Origin: Cytospora piceicola
Taxonomy: Eukaryota > Ascomycota > Sordariomycetes > Diaporthales > Cytosporaceae
Direction: 5' to 3'
Assembly (NCBI GenBank): GCA_023375675.1
Contig: JALQBC010000067.1
Span: forward strand, 1-64,000
Length of the DNA: 64,000 nt
Shown here: piece by piece, positions 1-28,600 of the stretch
How the letters are laid out: the number at the start of each line of letters is the position of its first letter
Position numbering within the stretch: the first letter of the stretch is position 1
Notes under the pieces: generated by a model
The model's database searches: none
Seen by the model: the letters and a program-made list of their open reading frames with translations, nothing else
Told to the model about the DNA's origin: nothing
Program-made: the position numbers and the translations under genes

Positions 1-1072
1 AATTTTTAATTTTTTTATAATTACCTGTTTTTTACTCTGTAATATCTGGTTATTTAATATTTGGCGTCTACTTTAGCTACTTTCGCTTATACTTACATAT
101 GTAAATATTTAAAAAAAAAACCAATTTTTTTGGGGGGGGTGGGTCAGAAATAGATTATTATTTCTAACCCCCCCCCCCGCCCCCCCCCCCCCCTCTATAC
201 GGTGGAATATTGACGTATGTATGCTTTGTTTAACTTTTCTTTGTTTTTTTTTTTAGCTTAGCCATGGTAATGAATATTATAAGATAAATAGTGTTTACAT
301 TTTTGTTACAAATCTTAAGCAAAAAAAAAAAGGGGGGGGGGGGGGGGGTTCGATTCTTCTAGGATATTTAATTTATTAACTAAGGGTGGGATGTGGGTTT
401 TAGTATATAGTAAAAAAAAATTTTTTAACTAACTATATTGCATTAGCTCAGAAAACTCCTCCATTGTTATAATTTAAAAGTACTTTTAAATTTAAGCATA
501 TCAAATTTTTATGGTTTAACCTAATATAGCTTATACTAGGTTAGTTTGTTTATTACTTTTAATCTAGCAAGAAAAAAAAATAAGAGGTTAGATAGTTATT
601 ATCTAATTACTTTAAGTCGAATTCTCGAATTCTATGCGGCTACGCGTATAGGCGACTACCTACTAATTCCTTTTTTACCTACAACTCTCGTAAATGGTAA
701 GGACGCACAAAATATAAATAATCCTTTAAAACTCCGTAGCGAAGAGGGGGGGGGCTTAGGCTAAAAATGCAACTTATTTTGCGGCTGTACCATATAATAG
801 AAAACTTTTTACTATAAATTTGTAACTATATCCTGAAAATTCTATTGTTAATAGATGGTTAGGTATTTTAGGTAAAAAAAAAATAAATAAATATATTATT
901 AATAAAATTTGAATAATGGATGTGACGGGCTAAATATGGCTGTGCCCTAAAAAAAATTAGTAGAAAGATATAGATTAAATTTAATCTGTGCGCTTATACG
1001 AAGGTGATAGTCATAAAAGCAGCCAGTGCTTATATTGGTTTTTTTGCTATGCAAAAAAAAGCGTCGTGAGAT
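1..1072. other. AT-rich spacer with homopolymer tracts
   Basis: No convincing gene. The stretch holds long C runs (about 171-192), an A-then-G run (about 320-348) and short GC patches such as one near 735-755. A 72-codon frame at 546-764 ends in a Gly-rich run made by a G tract and has no recognisable domain, so I do not call it. A possible tRNA remnant is listed separately. Confidence 0.6.
281..370 (+). pseudogene. possible tRNA-Cys remnant with A/G homopolymer expansion
   Basis: The segment TTACAAATCTTAAG followed, after a long A and G run, by GGTTCGATT resembles the anticodon-to-T-loop part of the tRNA-Cys at 1073-1143 (TTGCAAATCTTAAG, then GGTTCGATT). No matching acceptor stem can be built and the variable region is replaced by homopolymers. 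Probably a dead copy; it could be chance similarity. Confidence 0.25.
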
Positions 1073-1143
1073 AGATTATGAAGTAGATGGTCTACACTTT
1101 GATTGCAAATCTTAAGTTAGAGGTTCGATTCCTCCATAATCTT
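1073..1143 (+). tRNA. trnC: tRNA-Cys (GCA)
   Basis: Seven perfect acceptor pairs (AGATTAT with ATAATCT), a D arm with GTAG/CTAC, a loop TTGCAAA giving anticodon GCA, and a T arm with loop TTCGATT. The anticodon stem is weak: it needs a bulge and has one mismatch, and one T-stem pair is A-C. Acceptor and T arm are convincing; the identity rests on the loop. Confidence 0.65.
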
Positions 1144-1489
1144 ATTTATGAGTACTAGAATACTGGTGGTGATTTTTAGGCGTAGCACCGCTTCGCGACA
1201 AAAATAATAATTTATGAATTTTAACCTAAAGCATAAATTTGCTCCATTTAAGCTAACATCCTACTACTTTATAATCCAATTCTTTATCCTCTAATTAGGT
1301 AATATTATTATTATAAATAAGATAAGTAATTAAATAAAAATAAATTAGGGGGGTGGCTAAAATTACGGCGTAGCCGGGGTTATAGTCAAGTTCATAATTT
1401 ATGTAAAGTATGTTCTGGGTTATTTAAAAATAAAGAACTCAGACGAAGTTTCAGATCGAGATTATATATGTGAAAATCAGAGAAATGAC
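1144..1489. other. Spacer upstream of cox1
   Basis: No gene seen. It contains a short GC hairpin near 1186-1200 (CACCGCTTCGCGAC) and a GC patch near 1362-1382. No promoter motif can be supported from sequence alone. Confidence 0.6.
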
Positions 1490-17824
<16,335 letters not shown>

Positions 17825-18235
17825 TTACAACCGTAGCAGTATTAGTATTAGTCACGGCTGTATCATAGCTACCGTAATAACTACAGGAGGAAGTTCCTGT
17901 AGATATATGTGGTATTTTTGTTATTACTCATATTGTAGTAAGTTAAGTACTCTAGGGGCTGGTGTTGGTACTGGTGCTCTCCGAAGGGCGGTGTATAAAA
18001 AGAAATTCAATTTAATAATATAACAGTATATTTATAATATTTATTTAGGGGCGGCAGCTACTTTGTAAGCCTAGCCTCATCCCTGGAGGGGATTAGTAAT
18101 ATCTATACTAGTACCCCGCGAGGGGGGAACTTGTTCCTTGAGCGGGGGAACGAGTTCCTCGTCCAGAGGAACTAGTTATAATATATAAACAATTAAATAA
18201 TTGTGTATATCCTTTGTATTTAAAGAAGATACAAA
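17825..18235. other. Spacer after cox1
   Basis: No gene seen. A GC-rich block of repeated AGTTCCTC/GGAACTAGT units near 18110-18175 (GAACTTGTTCC, GGAACGAGTTCC, GGAACTAGTT) can fold into several alternative hairpins. A short hairpin with CTGTAG/CTACAG is near 17875-17910. Confidence 0.6.
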
Positions 18236-18306
18236 TTCTCATTAGCTCAATGGTAGAGCGGTATTTTCCTAAAATATTGATTTTAGTTCAAATCTGAAAT
18301 GAGATA
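18236..18306 (+). tRNA. tRNA, probably Arg (CCU)
   Basis: D arm GCTC-AATGGTA-GAGC, T arm with loop TTCAAAT, and six acceptor pairs (TCTCAT with ATGAGA). The seven-base loop TTCCTAA gives anticodon CCU (Arg). Shifting by one would give UCC (Gly), but the stem GTATT/AATAT favours CCU. Confidence 0.6.
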
Positions 18307-19309
18307 AGACTGACATACTACGTAGCGCCTATTCGTTGCCATAAATAATGATAAACTATGCTAATCTTTAATCCCAAACTTCGTAAGGAGGGGGGATACG
18401 GGGATAAGGTTTCGCCGCAAGTAAGCAACCTATCAAGCGACTCCTTTCTCCCTATTAATCCTTTTTATTGTATTATCTTACTTCAAGGAATGGTTACAAA
18501 TAATTATAATATACTTTATACTAATAATATTATAAAAAAAGTTTTTTGACGCTACTCCTAATCCCCCCCCCCCTATACGAGCAATTCGTGCGGGGATTAG
18601 GAGAGAAAAAAGTTCTATCTATGCACTACTACTACGACTAATACTAATCCCACTTTTATTATATTGACACGTAATAGTGGTAAGATGATATAAGAAAGGT
18701 TTAAGTATAAAGCGTCTCATATTAAGGTGAATCGGTTAATTTATAACCATTATCTTAAAATATAAGAGTTGATTAAGCTTCAATTATACATGTAGTCTTA
18801 GCGTATCGTATCGTCTTGTATTGTATAGTATTGTATCGTATAGTATCAAACCTTATTATATTGTATAGTCAAATTAATTAAATTTAATTTTTAGTTTTCT
18901 CCGAAGGAGGCTTCGCCACGCATATACACGGATATTTGTATATATATTTCTTTTTTTGTAACTTATATGCATAAATTATAAGTGACTGACAGATAAGCAG
19001 GGTCCTTATAATATCTAGCCTTTAATCTAATTATTTATAAAAGATGAAAAACTGTTAGAGGTATGGTCTAAAAGGGGGTTTTTATAAAATAGATAAAAAG
19101 TTTAATATTATGGAATTGCTGTGGACTTGTATAGGTTTACATCCTAATAATTATAGAATTTAATTATACTATAGTATTAGGAAGGAGTAGTATAATTGTA
19201 AAAAAGGCGCGCTAGTTTTTGTATAAGTGTCATAGTTTATTAGTCAATTAACTGTAGCCCTGGAGCCGAAAAAAAAAATTTTTTTTTTTGACAATGAAGG
19301 CTAGATAAG
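18307..19309. other. Spacer with GC hairpin, short tandem repeats and a group I-like remnant
   Basis: A 63-codon frame at 18358 ends in the hairpin region and has no domain, so it is not called. Near 18800-18850 there are short TATCG/TATAG-type tandem units. Near 18975-19075, GACAGATAAGCAGGGTCC followed later by GTTAGAGGTATGGTCT looks like pieces of a group I core without exon or ORF. Nothing else is seen. Confidence 0.5.
18555..18601. repeat. GC hairpin (GAGCAATTCGTG family), copy 1
   Basis: CTCCTAATCC plus a C run, then TACGAGCAATTCGTGCGG and GGATTAGGAG. Arms pair outside (CTCCTAATCC with GGATTAGGAG) and inside (ACGA with TCGT). Related copies are at 41591-41642, 57933-57980 and 58493-58532. 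Confidence 0.85.
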
Positions 19310-19382
19310 GTGGATATAGTTCAATCGGTAGAGCGACTGTATGTGGCACAGTAAGTTCCCTGTTCGAGCCAGGGTATCCACC
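19310..19382 (+). tRNA. trnH: tRNA-His (GUG)
   Basis: Complete cloverleaf: acceptor GTGGATA/TATCCAC, D arm GTTC/GAGC, anticodon stem ACTGT/ACAGT with loop ATGTGGC (anticodon GTG), T arm CCCTG/CAGGG with loop TTCGAGC. Discriminator C, as expected for histidine. Confidence 0.95.
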
Positions 19383-19546
19383 CATCCGCCATTTATATAC
19401 TTTTTCTTTACTTATTTTATCTTTTAGAGAGTTTTAGTAATTTTTATGATTAGATATTATCTATCCTAATGAAAAATATGTAAGCTAGAAATGATACTAG
19501 ATTAAATAGTAAAGTAAAAAAAAAAGAGGAAGTAATATACCACGCA

Positions 19547-19619
19547 GCCAGGATAGTTTAATAGGTTAAAACTTTAATTTCATACATTAATAATGAGAAT
19601 TCGATTTTCTCTCCTGGCT
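19547..19619 (+). tRNA. trnM: tRNA-Met (CAU)
   Basis: Acceptor GCCAGGA/TCCTGGC, D stem GTTT/AAAC, anticodon stem TTAAT/ATTAA with loop TTCATAC (anticodon CAT), T stem GAGAA/TTCTC with loop TTCGATT. All stems pair. Initiator or elongator role cannot be decided here. It is 62 nt upstream of nad2. Confidence 0.9.
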
Positions 19620-19680
19620 TTAGTAGCTAGAAAGCCGCCGTTTGGCGGCGTTATATCTTCTACTGCTTTTTAACTAATTT

Positions 19681-22600
19681 ATGATAATACTTTCTACACT
19701 TTCATTATTAATTTCGAATGCCGTCAGTTTAAGACGAGATATGTCAATTCTTTATAATAGAATTGCCATAATAGCTTTATTATATGCTATACTACAAAAC
19801 TTAACAAGTTTTTCTATAATAAGTAATGGTGGTATAGGTTTACATGGAGGCTTATTCCATGTAACAAATATAACACAGGTTTTTCATATTTTTCTATATT
19901 TTATTAGTATATTAATCTTACAGTTGACTAGTTTTTATCCTGCTGGCCGATCTGGGAAATCGCCAATAAAGCGGGAGAAATTGCCAAATTCCGGGGACAT
20001 CCTAAAGCTTATGATACCAAGCTAAGCTCTAAAAGGTATTAGTGGACAGATTAATTACCTGTGTATGGTAATAAGTCATAAGATATCTGAAAAGATAATG
20101 GACAATCGCGGATCTAAATCAAAAGTATCTAATACGATTGTAAAAGAGCAACGAATAGACGGTAATTTACCAAGAATTAAAATTCTTCGTAAAAGGTATA
20201 TTCTAAAGAGTTTCGAGAGAAACTATCAAGTCGGAATCCCATCTAACCAAATAAATACATATAAATTCTATTTTTTCATTTCGATATGGCGGTTTATCTT
20301 TTTACACGCTAGACCGTGCTATGAGGAAGGCGGCTGTCGGGTCCATTTGATCGGACGGCGGATGAAGCAGTACAATGAACAAGAGCAAGACCGAAAGTCT
20401 TACTATGAAGGAGAATGTGATGTAAGGAGCGTAGTACTTGACTCGAATGCTAATAAATACTGTAAGATCCAATTAGCTTGGGTTGCTACACCCCCCCCCC
20501 TTGGGACAACACTGAGGAAAATCAAATAAAAGCGAGCATGCAGGGCTATAGCTGTACGGCTGAGGAAGAGCTGGAGGATCGTAGATCTTAGCAAAGCAAA
20601 ATGTAAGCCTTTGTTAGAGGAGATCCCTGTAAAGGCGTGTCAGTACGGCTAAACTAACTTGTTAGAGGATATTTAGGTGGTACCAGGGAACAAAGTATTT
20701 ACTGAAATAAAAGGATCAATCTCGATGGATAGAACAACAACATTCCCGCTCACTACAGGGGAAAGGAATAACCAGTAATGGACTACTGAGTTGACCGGGT
20801 TGATCCGACTTAGCCTGGGCCCCTTTCTATAATCTACAGGAAGGAATGTAAATCCGGAACGACCTATCCCGCGAAAGTGCGTAAAAAAATATATATATAA
20901 AATGATCAAAATAATAAATAATTTAAACGTTAGCTGTGCTGTTCTTTTCGCAAATCTTTTCGTTAATCTTTTTATGGCTGTCTGTGCTGGTTTTGATGTG
21001 TATCTTGTTGGTTTATATAGATATCTTCATTCAAAACCTCACCCCGTCGCTTCGTTTACTACTAGTAATATTACTTCCAACAGTGGTATTTCTAATATGT
21101 ATAATAATCTTAAATTGTTACTTATAGGTAGAATAAATTTTCAATGTATATCTTTCGAGAGAAACCGTCAAATCGGAATCCCATCTAACCATCTAAATAC
21201 ATATAAAAGCTATTCTTCTTTAGCGACTCAATCAGGTGTATATAGCCGCCCTATTAAGTTTCTAATTAACCCTTGATTTATATCCGGATTCACGGATGCT
21301 GAAGGTTGTTTTACTCTTTTTATAAATAGAAACAATAAACATAGAATCGGATGAGAAGTTAAAGTTAGTTTCCAAATCAATTTACATAAAAAAGATTTAT
21401 TTCTATTTGTACAAATTCAAAATTACTTTGGAGTAGGATCCATTACTAGACAAGGGGAATTTACATATCAGTACCGAGTTCAATCTATAAAAGATATGGC
21501 TTCTATAATAAAGCATTTTGATATTTATCCTTTGCTTTCTGAAAAACAAACTGATTATGAACTCATAAAGAAAGCTTTTTATATTATTATAAATAAAGAA
21601 CATTTAACCCAGGAAGGTTTATATAAAATTGTTGCTATTAAGGCTTCTCTTAAATTGGGTCTTTCATCTGAGCTAACATCGGCTTTCTTTAATGTAACTC
21701 CTATGATTAGACCTTTAGTTCAAAATTTAGTAGAAAATATTGATCCTTATTGATTAGCAGGGTTCACATCAGGAGAGGGTTGTTTCTATATAAAAATATT
21801 TAAATCTAATACAAAAATAGGAGAAGCTGTATCATTGACATTTCAGCTTAGTCAGCATTTAAGAGATGAACCTTTATTAAGAAGAATAGCTCATTATTTA
21901 GATTGCGGAAGAGTTTCAAAAAACCGTGATGCTATTTATCTTGATATTACAAAATTTTCAGATCTTACTGATAAAGTTATTCCTTTATTTAAAAAACATT
22001 ATATTCTTGGTAATAAACGATTAGATTTCGAAGATTTCTGTAAAGTTGCTGAGTTAATGAAAAATAAAGCTCATCTTACTTTATCGGGATTGGATGAAAT
22101 TCGCCAAATCAAAGCTGGTATGAATACTGGTAGAGAGATAAAAAATTAAAATTAAAATTATGTATTTATTTGTACGAAAAATCCGACTGCCTTGAGAAAA
22201 GTCTGGATATTAGAACACACTTCATTAAAAAACCTTTTATTTAATAAATTTTTGTATTACAGAACAAAGATTATTAATAAATTTGGAGAACATTTAAAAA
22301 TTATAGAATACCCTGCCCGACAACTTGGGAAATTGTGGACATTGCGGGGAAAACTTCCAAATTCCGGGGACATCCTAAAGCTTTTTATACCAAATCTGGA
22401 TGAATTATTCCATGGTGGGTGAATTAATTTTTCATGTAAGGTAACAAATAAAAAGATGGCTTTTCAGTTGCACTCTATTTTCATTAATAAGTGCATTGGT
22501 TGTAGGTTGTATTACTACCTAAACAGGGCTGTCGAGATACTATCTCGAAAAATGGATAATCGCGGATCTAAATCAACAATACTAAAATATATGGTTGTAA

Positions 22601-25600
22601 AAGAGCAACGAGTAGACGGAAGTTGATTCTTTAATCCTCGAGGATTAAAGAATTTAAGGTGTACTCTAAGAGGGTTCGAAATGAATACCTGAGCTGGAAT
22701 CCCATCTAATCAAATTTTAAATAAAAGACTTTATTCAACAACCAGGGGTAGCTTGCTCCAAAAAAACCAAAACTCTCTTCAATCCTTGGGCTCTAGTCCA
22801 AATTTATCTAAAAAGGAAGGTAGTTTTATTTTAAACCCTTGGTTCGTAACAGGGTTTACAGACGGAGACGGCTCATTTGCTGTTTCTATTACTAAGAAAA
22901 AATCAGGTATAGGCTGAAAAATTTTACCTATGTTCACTATAGGGCTGGACCCTAAAGATTTAGATTTATTGGTCCAAATTAAAGCTTTTTTTAAAATAGG
23001 TAAAATATATACCAGTAAAAGAGGTATAGTTTATTACACAGTAGGTTCTATGAAAGATTTAATAAAGTATATCTTACCTCATTTTGATAAATATCCTTTA
23101 GCTACTCTTAAATTAAAAGATTATTTATTATTTAAGGAGATAATTCTTCTTATGGAAAAAGGGGAACATAAATCCTTACCTGGTTTATTAAAAATCTTTT
23201 CACTAAAGGCTATTTTAAATAAGGGGTTACCTGAAATAGTAAAAGCTGAATTTCCGAATATTATCCCTGTTAATGTACCAGAATTAAAGATACCTTCTAA
23301 CTTAAATCCTCATTGATTATCCGGATTTATAACCGCAGAAGGGTCTTTCTTTATTTCTCTTTATCCCAATGAAAAAAGAAAAGCTGGATACGCAGTAAGT
23401 TTAGTTTTTAGTTTAAGTCAACACATTAAAGATATAGAGCTACTAGAAAGACTCGTGAAATTCTTGGCCTGCGGTAAAATTCAGGAAGCCAAAAATCGTG
23501 AGACAGTTGAATGAGTTATCACTAGGTCGGATGATATTAACCTAAAATTAATTCCATTCTTAACAAAACATTCTCTTTCTGGGGTTAAACTATTAGATTT
23601 CGAGAGGTTTAAAGAAGCATCTCTTTTAATAGAAAATAAATTGCACTTAACCCCGGAAGGAGTTACAGTAATAAAAGGAATTAAAGATGCAATGTATACT
23701 AGGTAATGGTATTAATATAAAGGTTAATCTGGTTTAGAATAATTACACCGAAGGGCGTTTTAATTTAAGGTCAAGTTGCAAACATATATTTAAAGTTCAT
23801 TATTTAGAATTTGAAGATAAATCCAGTCTGCCTCGTTAATTTTATTATTTATAATAAGTGGAGCAGTATTTTTAATGTCCACAAATGATTTTATTTCTAT
23901 ATTTCTTTCAATCGAATTACAAAGTTATGGTTGTGCGCCGGGCGAGGTCGACATTGCAGAGATTTTGATATTATCACTAATATCAACATTATCGGATATA
24001 TTTGGCCCTCCTATTGGAGGATATCCGCCACGGGTGATCACACAAAGTCTCGCTAATTACGTTCTTTGCTGGATAGCCGATCACAAAAGGATACGTCGGA
24101 TAGGTCTGCCCCTATCGGAGATGCTTCCTAGTGGGGATAGTCATGGACAGGATAACGAATTTGATACGTACAGAGCGGCCCAACTTGGCCTAGGTGTCTT
24201 AAGCAGAATATCGCGGCATCTGAAAGGGTCTTCAATGTCATTGCTAGTAGACCATATAGCGATGATTGCCAAACACCCCTTTGCTTACTTCAGTTTAGAA
24301 GACAAACGTGCGCAAAATCCTAAAACTATCATTAACGCCAATGCTCGACAACCCCGGGATCTAACCGCCTATGGGTATAATATATATCTAATGCGGGGAC
24401 GGAGTTTCCATAGTAGTTTTGCCGCGAAGGGAAACAGTCGGAAACCGTCATCTCCAAAGGTTCATGACTCTAACACAGAGGGTGCCAAGAAACTCAACCT
24501 TGGAAAAGGCAGCAACTTGATAACATCCGTTAGTTCATGGGCAAAACACGAGGTGAACTTGTTATTGAAGGGTGATGGGACATACAACGGGCTTATCAGA
24601 ATTCTTTCAAACCCATTATTCTTACAAGCCTGCTACCTGGAAATTAAAAGCAAACCAGGAAATATGTCCAAGGGTACGGACGATACTACTCTCGACGGTA
24701 TCAACATTAAATGGTTCGAGAAGACCGCCAATGACCTCCTTACCGGTAACTTCTCCTTTTCCCCTGCCAGAAGGGTTATGATACCTAAACCTGGTAAGAA
24801 AGAGAAAAGACCTCTTAGCGTAGCGAACCCTCGGGATAAGATCATCCAGAAAGCTTTGACTGTGGTGCTTGAGGCCATATGAGAGAATCTGTTCTCTGAT
24901 AACTCATACGGTTTTAGACCTCACAGATCTCTTCACCAGGCCCTATACCAGTTATACAGAAACGGTGCCGGATACCAATGAGTAATTCAAGGTGACATCT
25001 CCAAATGTTTCGATAAGATACCGCATAACATCATTCTAAATATCCTCGGTAAGAAAATCACCTGCAACAAAACTATGCAGCTGATCCGGAAATCTCTTAA
25101 TGCAGGATACATTGACCCAGAGACTGGTAAACATATTAAACCAGAAATGGGTACACCCCAAGGTAGCGTGCTCAGCCCTCTGTTGGCCAACATAGTTTTA
25201 AATGAACTGGATCAGTACCTCGACAGTGTAAAAGCGGGTTTTGAAACCGGGAAGAAGAGAGCTAGAAATAAAAAGTACGATGCTCTACAATCCAAAATTC
25301 AAAACCTTCAAAAATACAATCCTGGGTCTCCTCTCATTAAACAACTTGCCAGACTCAAAATGACTATACCTAGCGTATTGCACAATGATCCCAATTTTAA
25401 AAGAATGATGTTCCTAAGATACGCCGATGATTTCGTGATCCTTATTGCTGGTTCTTCTGACGATGCGCATAGGATCCGTAACCTTGTCGGTGACTGTCTT
25501 GACAAAAAGTGCGGCCTCGAACTAAACAAAGAGAAAACCTTGATCACTAACACCCGGGATGGTTTCACTTTCCTCGGTGCATATTGCGTCAAACCCCGGG

Positions 25601-28600
25601 CAATTCTAGCCGGATTGTTTAGAACCAGTGCCGGAAACCCCGGAAAATATAGAATGAGAATGAGAATCATGATACCTATGAAAAGCTTAATACAAAAATT
25701 AGCAACTAATAAATTTCTCAAATTCGACAGTAAGGAGTTACCCTATCCAACAGCCCGTAAGGACTTGGTTAATTTCTCCCACTACGAGATCTTAACATTC
25801 TATAATCACCGGATCCAAGGCCTGGTCAGCTTCTATAGCTTCGCGCATAATTACAACAGTCTGCGATCCATCATTATGTTCTTACAGTTCTCTTGTGCAC
25901 TAACCCTAGCACTAAAACTTAAACTAAGAACCAAGAGACAAGTTTTCAAGAAATTCGGATACTTACTTAAGGACCCTGAAACGGACACAATATTAAAAAT
26001 CCCTTCCACTCTTAAAGTCGTACACAAATTTCCACAAAACACAATTAGCCGAGCCGAAGAAGTTCTAAAGATTTCATGATTTCAAAAACTGACACAATCT
26101 AATCTACATAAATCCTGTGTCATCTGTAGCTCTACAAAGGACATAGAGATGCATCATATTAGACAAGTAAAGGATGTGAAAAACCTGATTAAAGCGGGAA
26201 ATAGTACATACAAACAATAAACCGGATCTTTCCTTCGAAAACAGGTCCCTCTATGTATGTATCACCACGACCTTTACCACAGTGGGGATCTGAATTACGC
26301 AGATATGACAAAAATCCGTGCATACACCTAAATTTTCCTGTATGGCTGCGATGACTAAGCCACGATGGACACCCCGGACGAGGTCCAATAGATGTTGTAA
26401 GCTACGAGGGGTACCCGGACGTAACCCCACTGCACACTCGTTCAGTCAACATCTAGCATCACATAGACCACCTCAATAACATGGCAGGCTCCGACGGAGA
26501 GCCGTATGATGGGAAACTATCACGTACGGTTCGGAGGGCAGTTTTCTGACCCTACTGTATTTATTAAGTACAATATATAGAAATTCCGAATTGTCTACAA
26601 CAGGAGGTTTAATTTTGGCGACCGTTCGAGTGTATCTGGAATTGCTCGCAAGAGATGGTTCAGTGGAGAGAACCAAAGACTACTGACCTTACCCCTATAT
26701 GCTGGTGACAGCGGGGGGACAAGAGCCTGGTCTGAAAGGAGGAATGCAGCAACTAGTTGCCACATCCTATGGATGTGTTGCTAAGAGATCCTTCAAAGTC
26801 AGAGATATTAATAGGATAAGACTATCTGTCGAAGACTGAGTAACTTTGAGTTGACCTCGACTTACCTTAGGACGCAACTTCTACTGGGGTATTCCACTTC
26901 TCGTTTGATGTAGATTAGCAAACTGAGCAAATTCCAAAAGTGGAACATTACGTATCGCATTACGGACAGGTTATCAAAAGCTATCCTATATTATCAATAT
27001 CGCCAGATATGCTACCGGTGAAGTCTCTAGTCGCAAAATAAGACGTGATAGAGATGGCAGAGGGTTCGTAGTATCAATCGGAGAGATTGAAAAGGGACCT
27101 AAACACTTTACTTCTACGAAGTGCAACTGGGCATGGAATAAACTTCAAGTAAGGTCATACGCTACTAGCAGCAGAAAGCGGAAATTGGCTCCCGTAGTAG
27201 AGTTAGATAAAGATTTCCAAATTCTAGCTAAACATTGAAAAACAGTCCACCAAAATCCATCAAAAGTTTTCAACGATTTACGTGGCCTCCTTAAATTAGA
27301 AAACCTATGATATGCTGCATATCTAAAAGTTAAGAGAAACAAAGGGTCAGCCACGCCTGGTCCAGATTTATTAACTATTGATACATTGACAAAGAAACGT
27401 ATATTGGAACTTAGAGATGCTGTTTTAAGGAAGAACTATGAATGAGTAGGTACAAAAGAAGTTCTTATACCCAAACCAGGGAAGCCTGGAAAGATGAGAC
27501 CTCCTCTCGGAATACCCGCTATAAATGACAGGCTTGTCCAAGAAGTGATAAGAACTGTTATTGAACCCATATTCGAGATCAACTTTAGCAATCTATCTCA
27601 CGGTTTCCGGCCAAACAGAGGATGCCATACTGCTCTAAAATGAATAAATACCCATATGAAAGATTCTACATGGTTCATAGAAGGTGATATAAAAAGTTAC
27701 TTCCCTACGGTAAACCATTCTATTCTAATGAGTCTAATTCAAAGAAAAATCACTGATCCTAACATCTTAAAGTTAATCAGGGAAGGGCTAAAGGCTAAAG
27801 TTTTCGCTAAAGATAAGACAAGTTACGAACCAGAACTTGGAACTCCCCAGGGTGGAATACTTAGTCCGCTGCTATCCAATATATACCTACACGAGTTTGA
27901 TGTTTATATCAATAAATTAATAAATGAGTACACTACAAATGCCAAGCCTAGGAGAAACCCAGCCATTGAAAAGTACTATAAATCCAAGTTAAAGAAGGAC
28001 ATCTACAGATTAAAGATACCATACTATGATCCGATGGACAGAAATAATATAAAGATTAAGTACATAAGATACGCTGATGATTTCATCATAGGTATAACAG
28101 GAAATAGGGAACTCGCCGCGGAGATAAAAACAAAAATTGCCAATTGATTAAATGAGAACCTTAAAATAATGCTGAGTGAAGAGAAAACTCTTATAACTCA
28201 TATTAGTAGAGGGGTTCATTTCTTGGGTTATAAGTTTAGCAGAAGAACTGTCTTCACTAAACAGACATATGGATTAAAAGCGCTAAATCGCCGAATGAAA
28301 ATTCCTACTTTAGACGTCGATCTTAATAGAGTTGTTAAACGCTTAGCCGAGGCTGGGTTCTGTGATAAATCAGGAAAGCCAGTCCCAATGTTTAAGTACA
28401 TGCAATTCCCCCAAAGTGAAACAAATAAAAGAGCGAACTACATAATTCAGGGATTGTGTAACTGATGATCCATAGCCGGAAATAGAAAAAGGGCGGTGAA
28501 CATACTATCCTATATAGTGAGATCATCGCTTGCGAAACTATACGCCGCGAAATTCAAGTTGAGAACGACGGCAGCGGTCTTCAAAATCGCCAAAAACGAC

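Larger units (their letters stand above)
19942..22194 (+). mobile_element. nad2 intron 1, group I with large insert
   Basis: Core blocks CCAAATTCCGGGGACATCC, GACAATCGCGGATCTAAATC, GTAAAAGAGCAACGAATAGA and a TTCTAAAGAGTTTCGAGAG block. After the core, about 900 nt (20276-21150) interrupt the usual link to the endonuclease. This insert is flanked by a ~65 nt imperfect direct repeat, see the repeat entry. Confidence 0.85.

Noticed and set aside
546..764. 72-codon ORF near the left edge
   Set aside because: Random-looking composition, ends in a Gly run produced by a G tract, no domain.
20065..20529. 154-codon ORF in nad2 intron 1
   Set aside because: It reads through the group I core and into the GC-rich insert; the first part only mirrors core blocks that are shared by other introns.
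24633..25721. Minus-strand ORFs across the group II reverse transcriptases
   Set aside because: They are antisense shadows of the RT genes; the + strand has conserved motifs including YADD.
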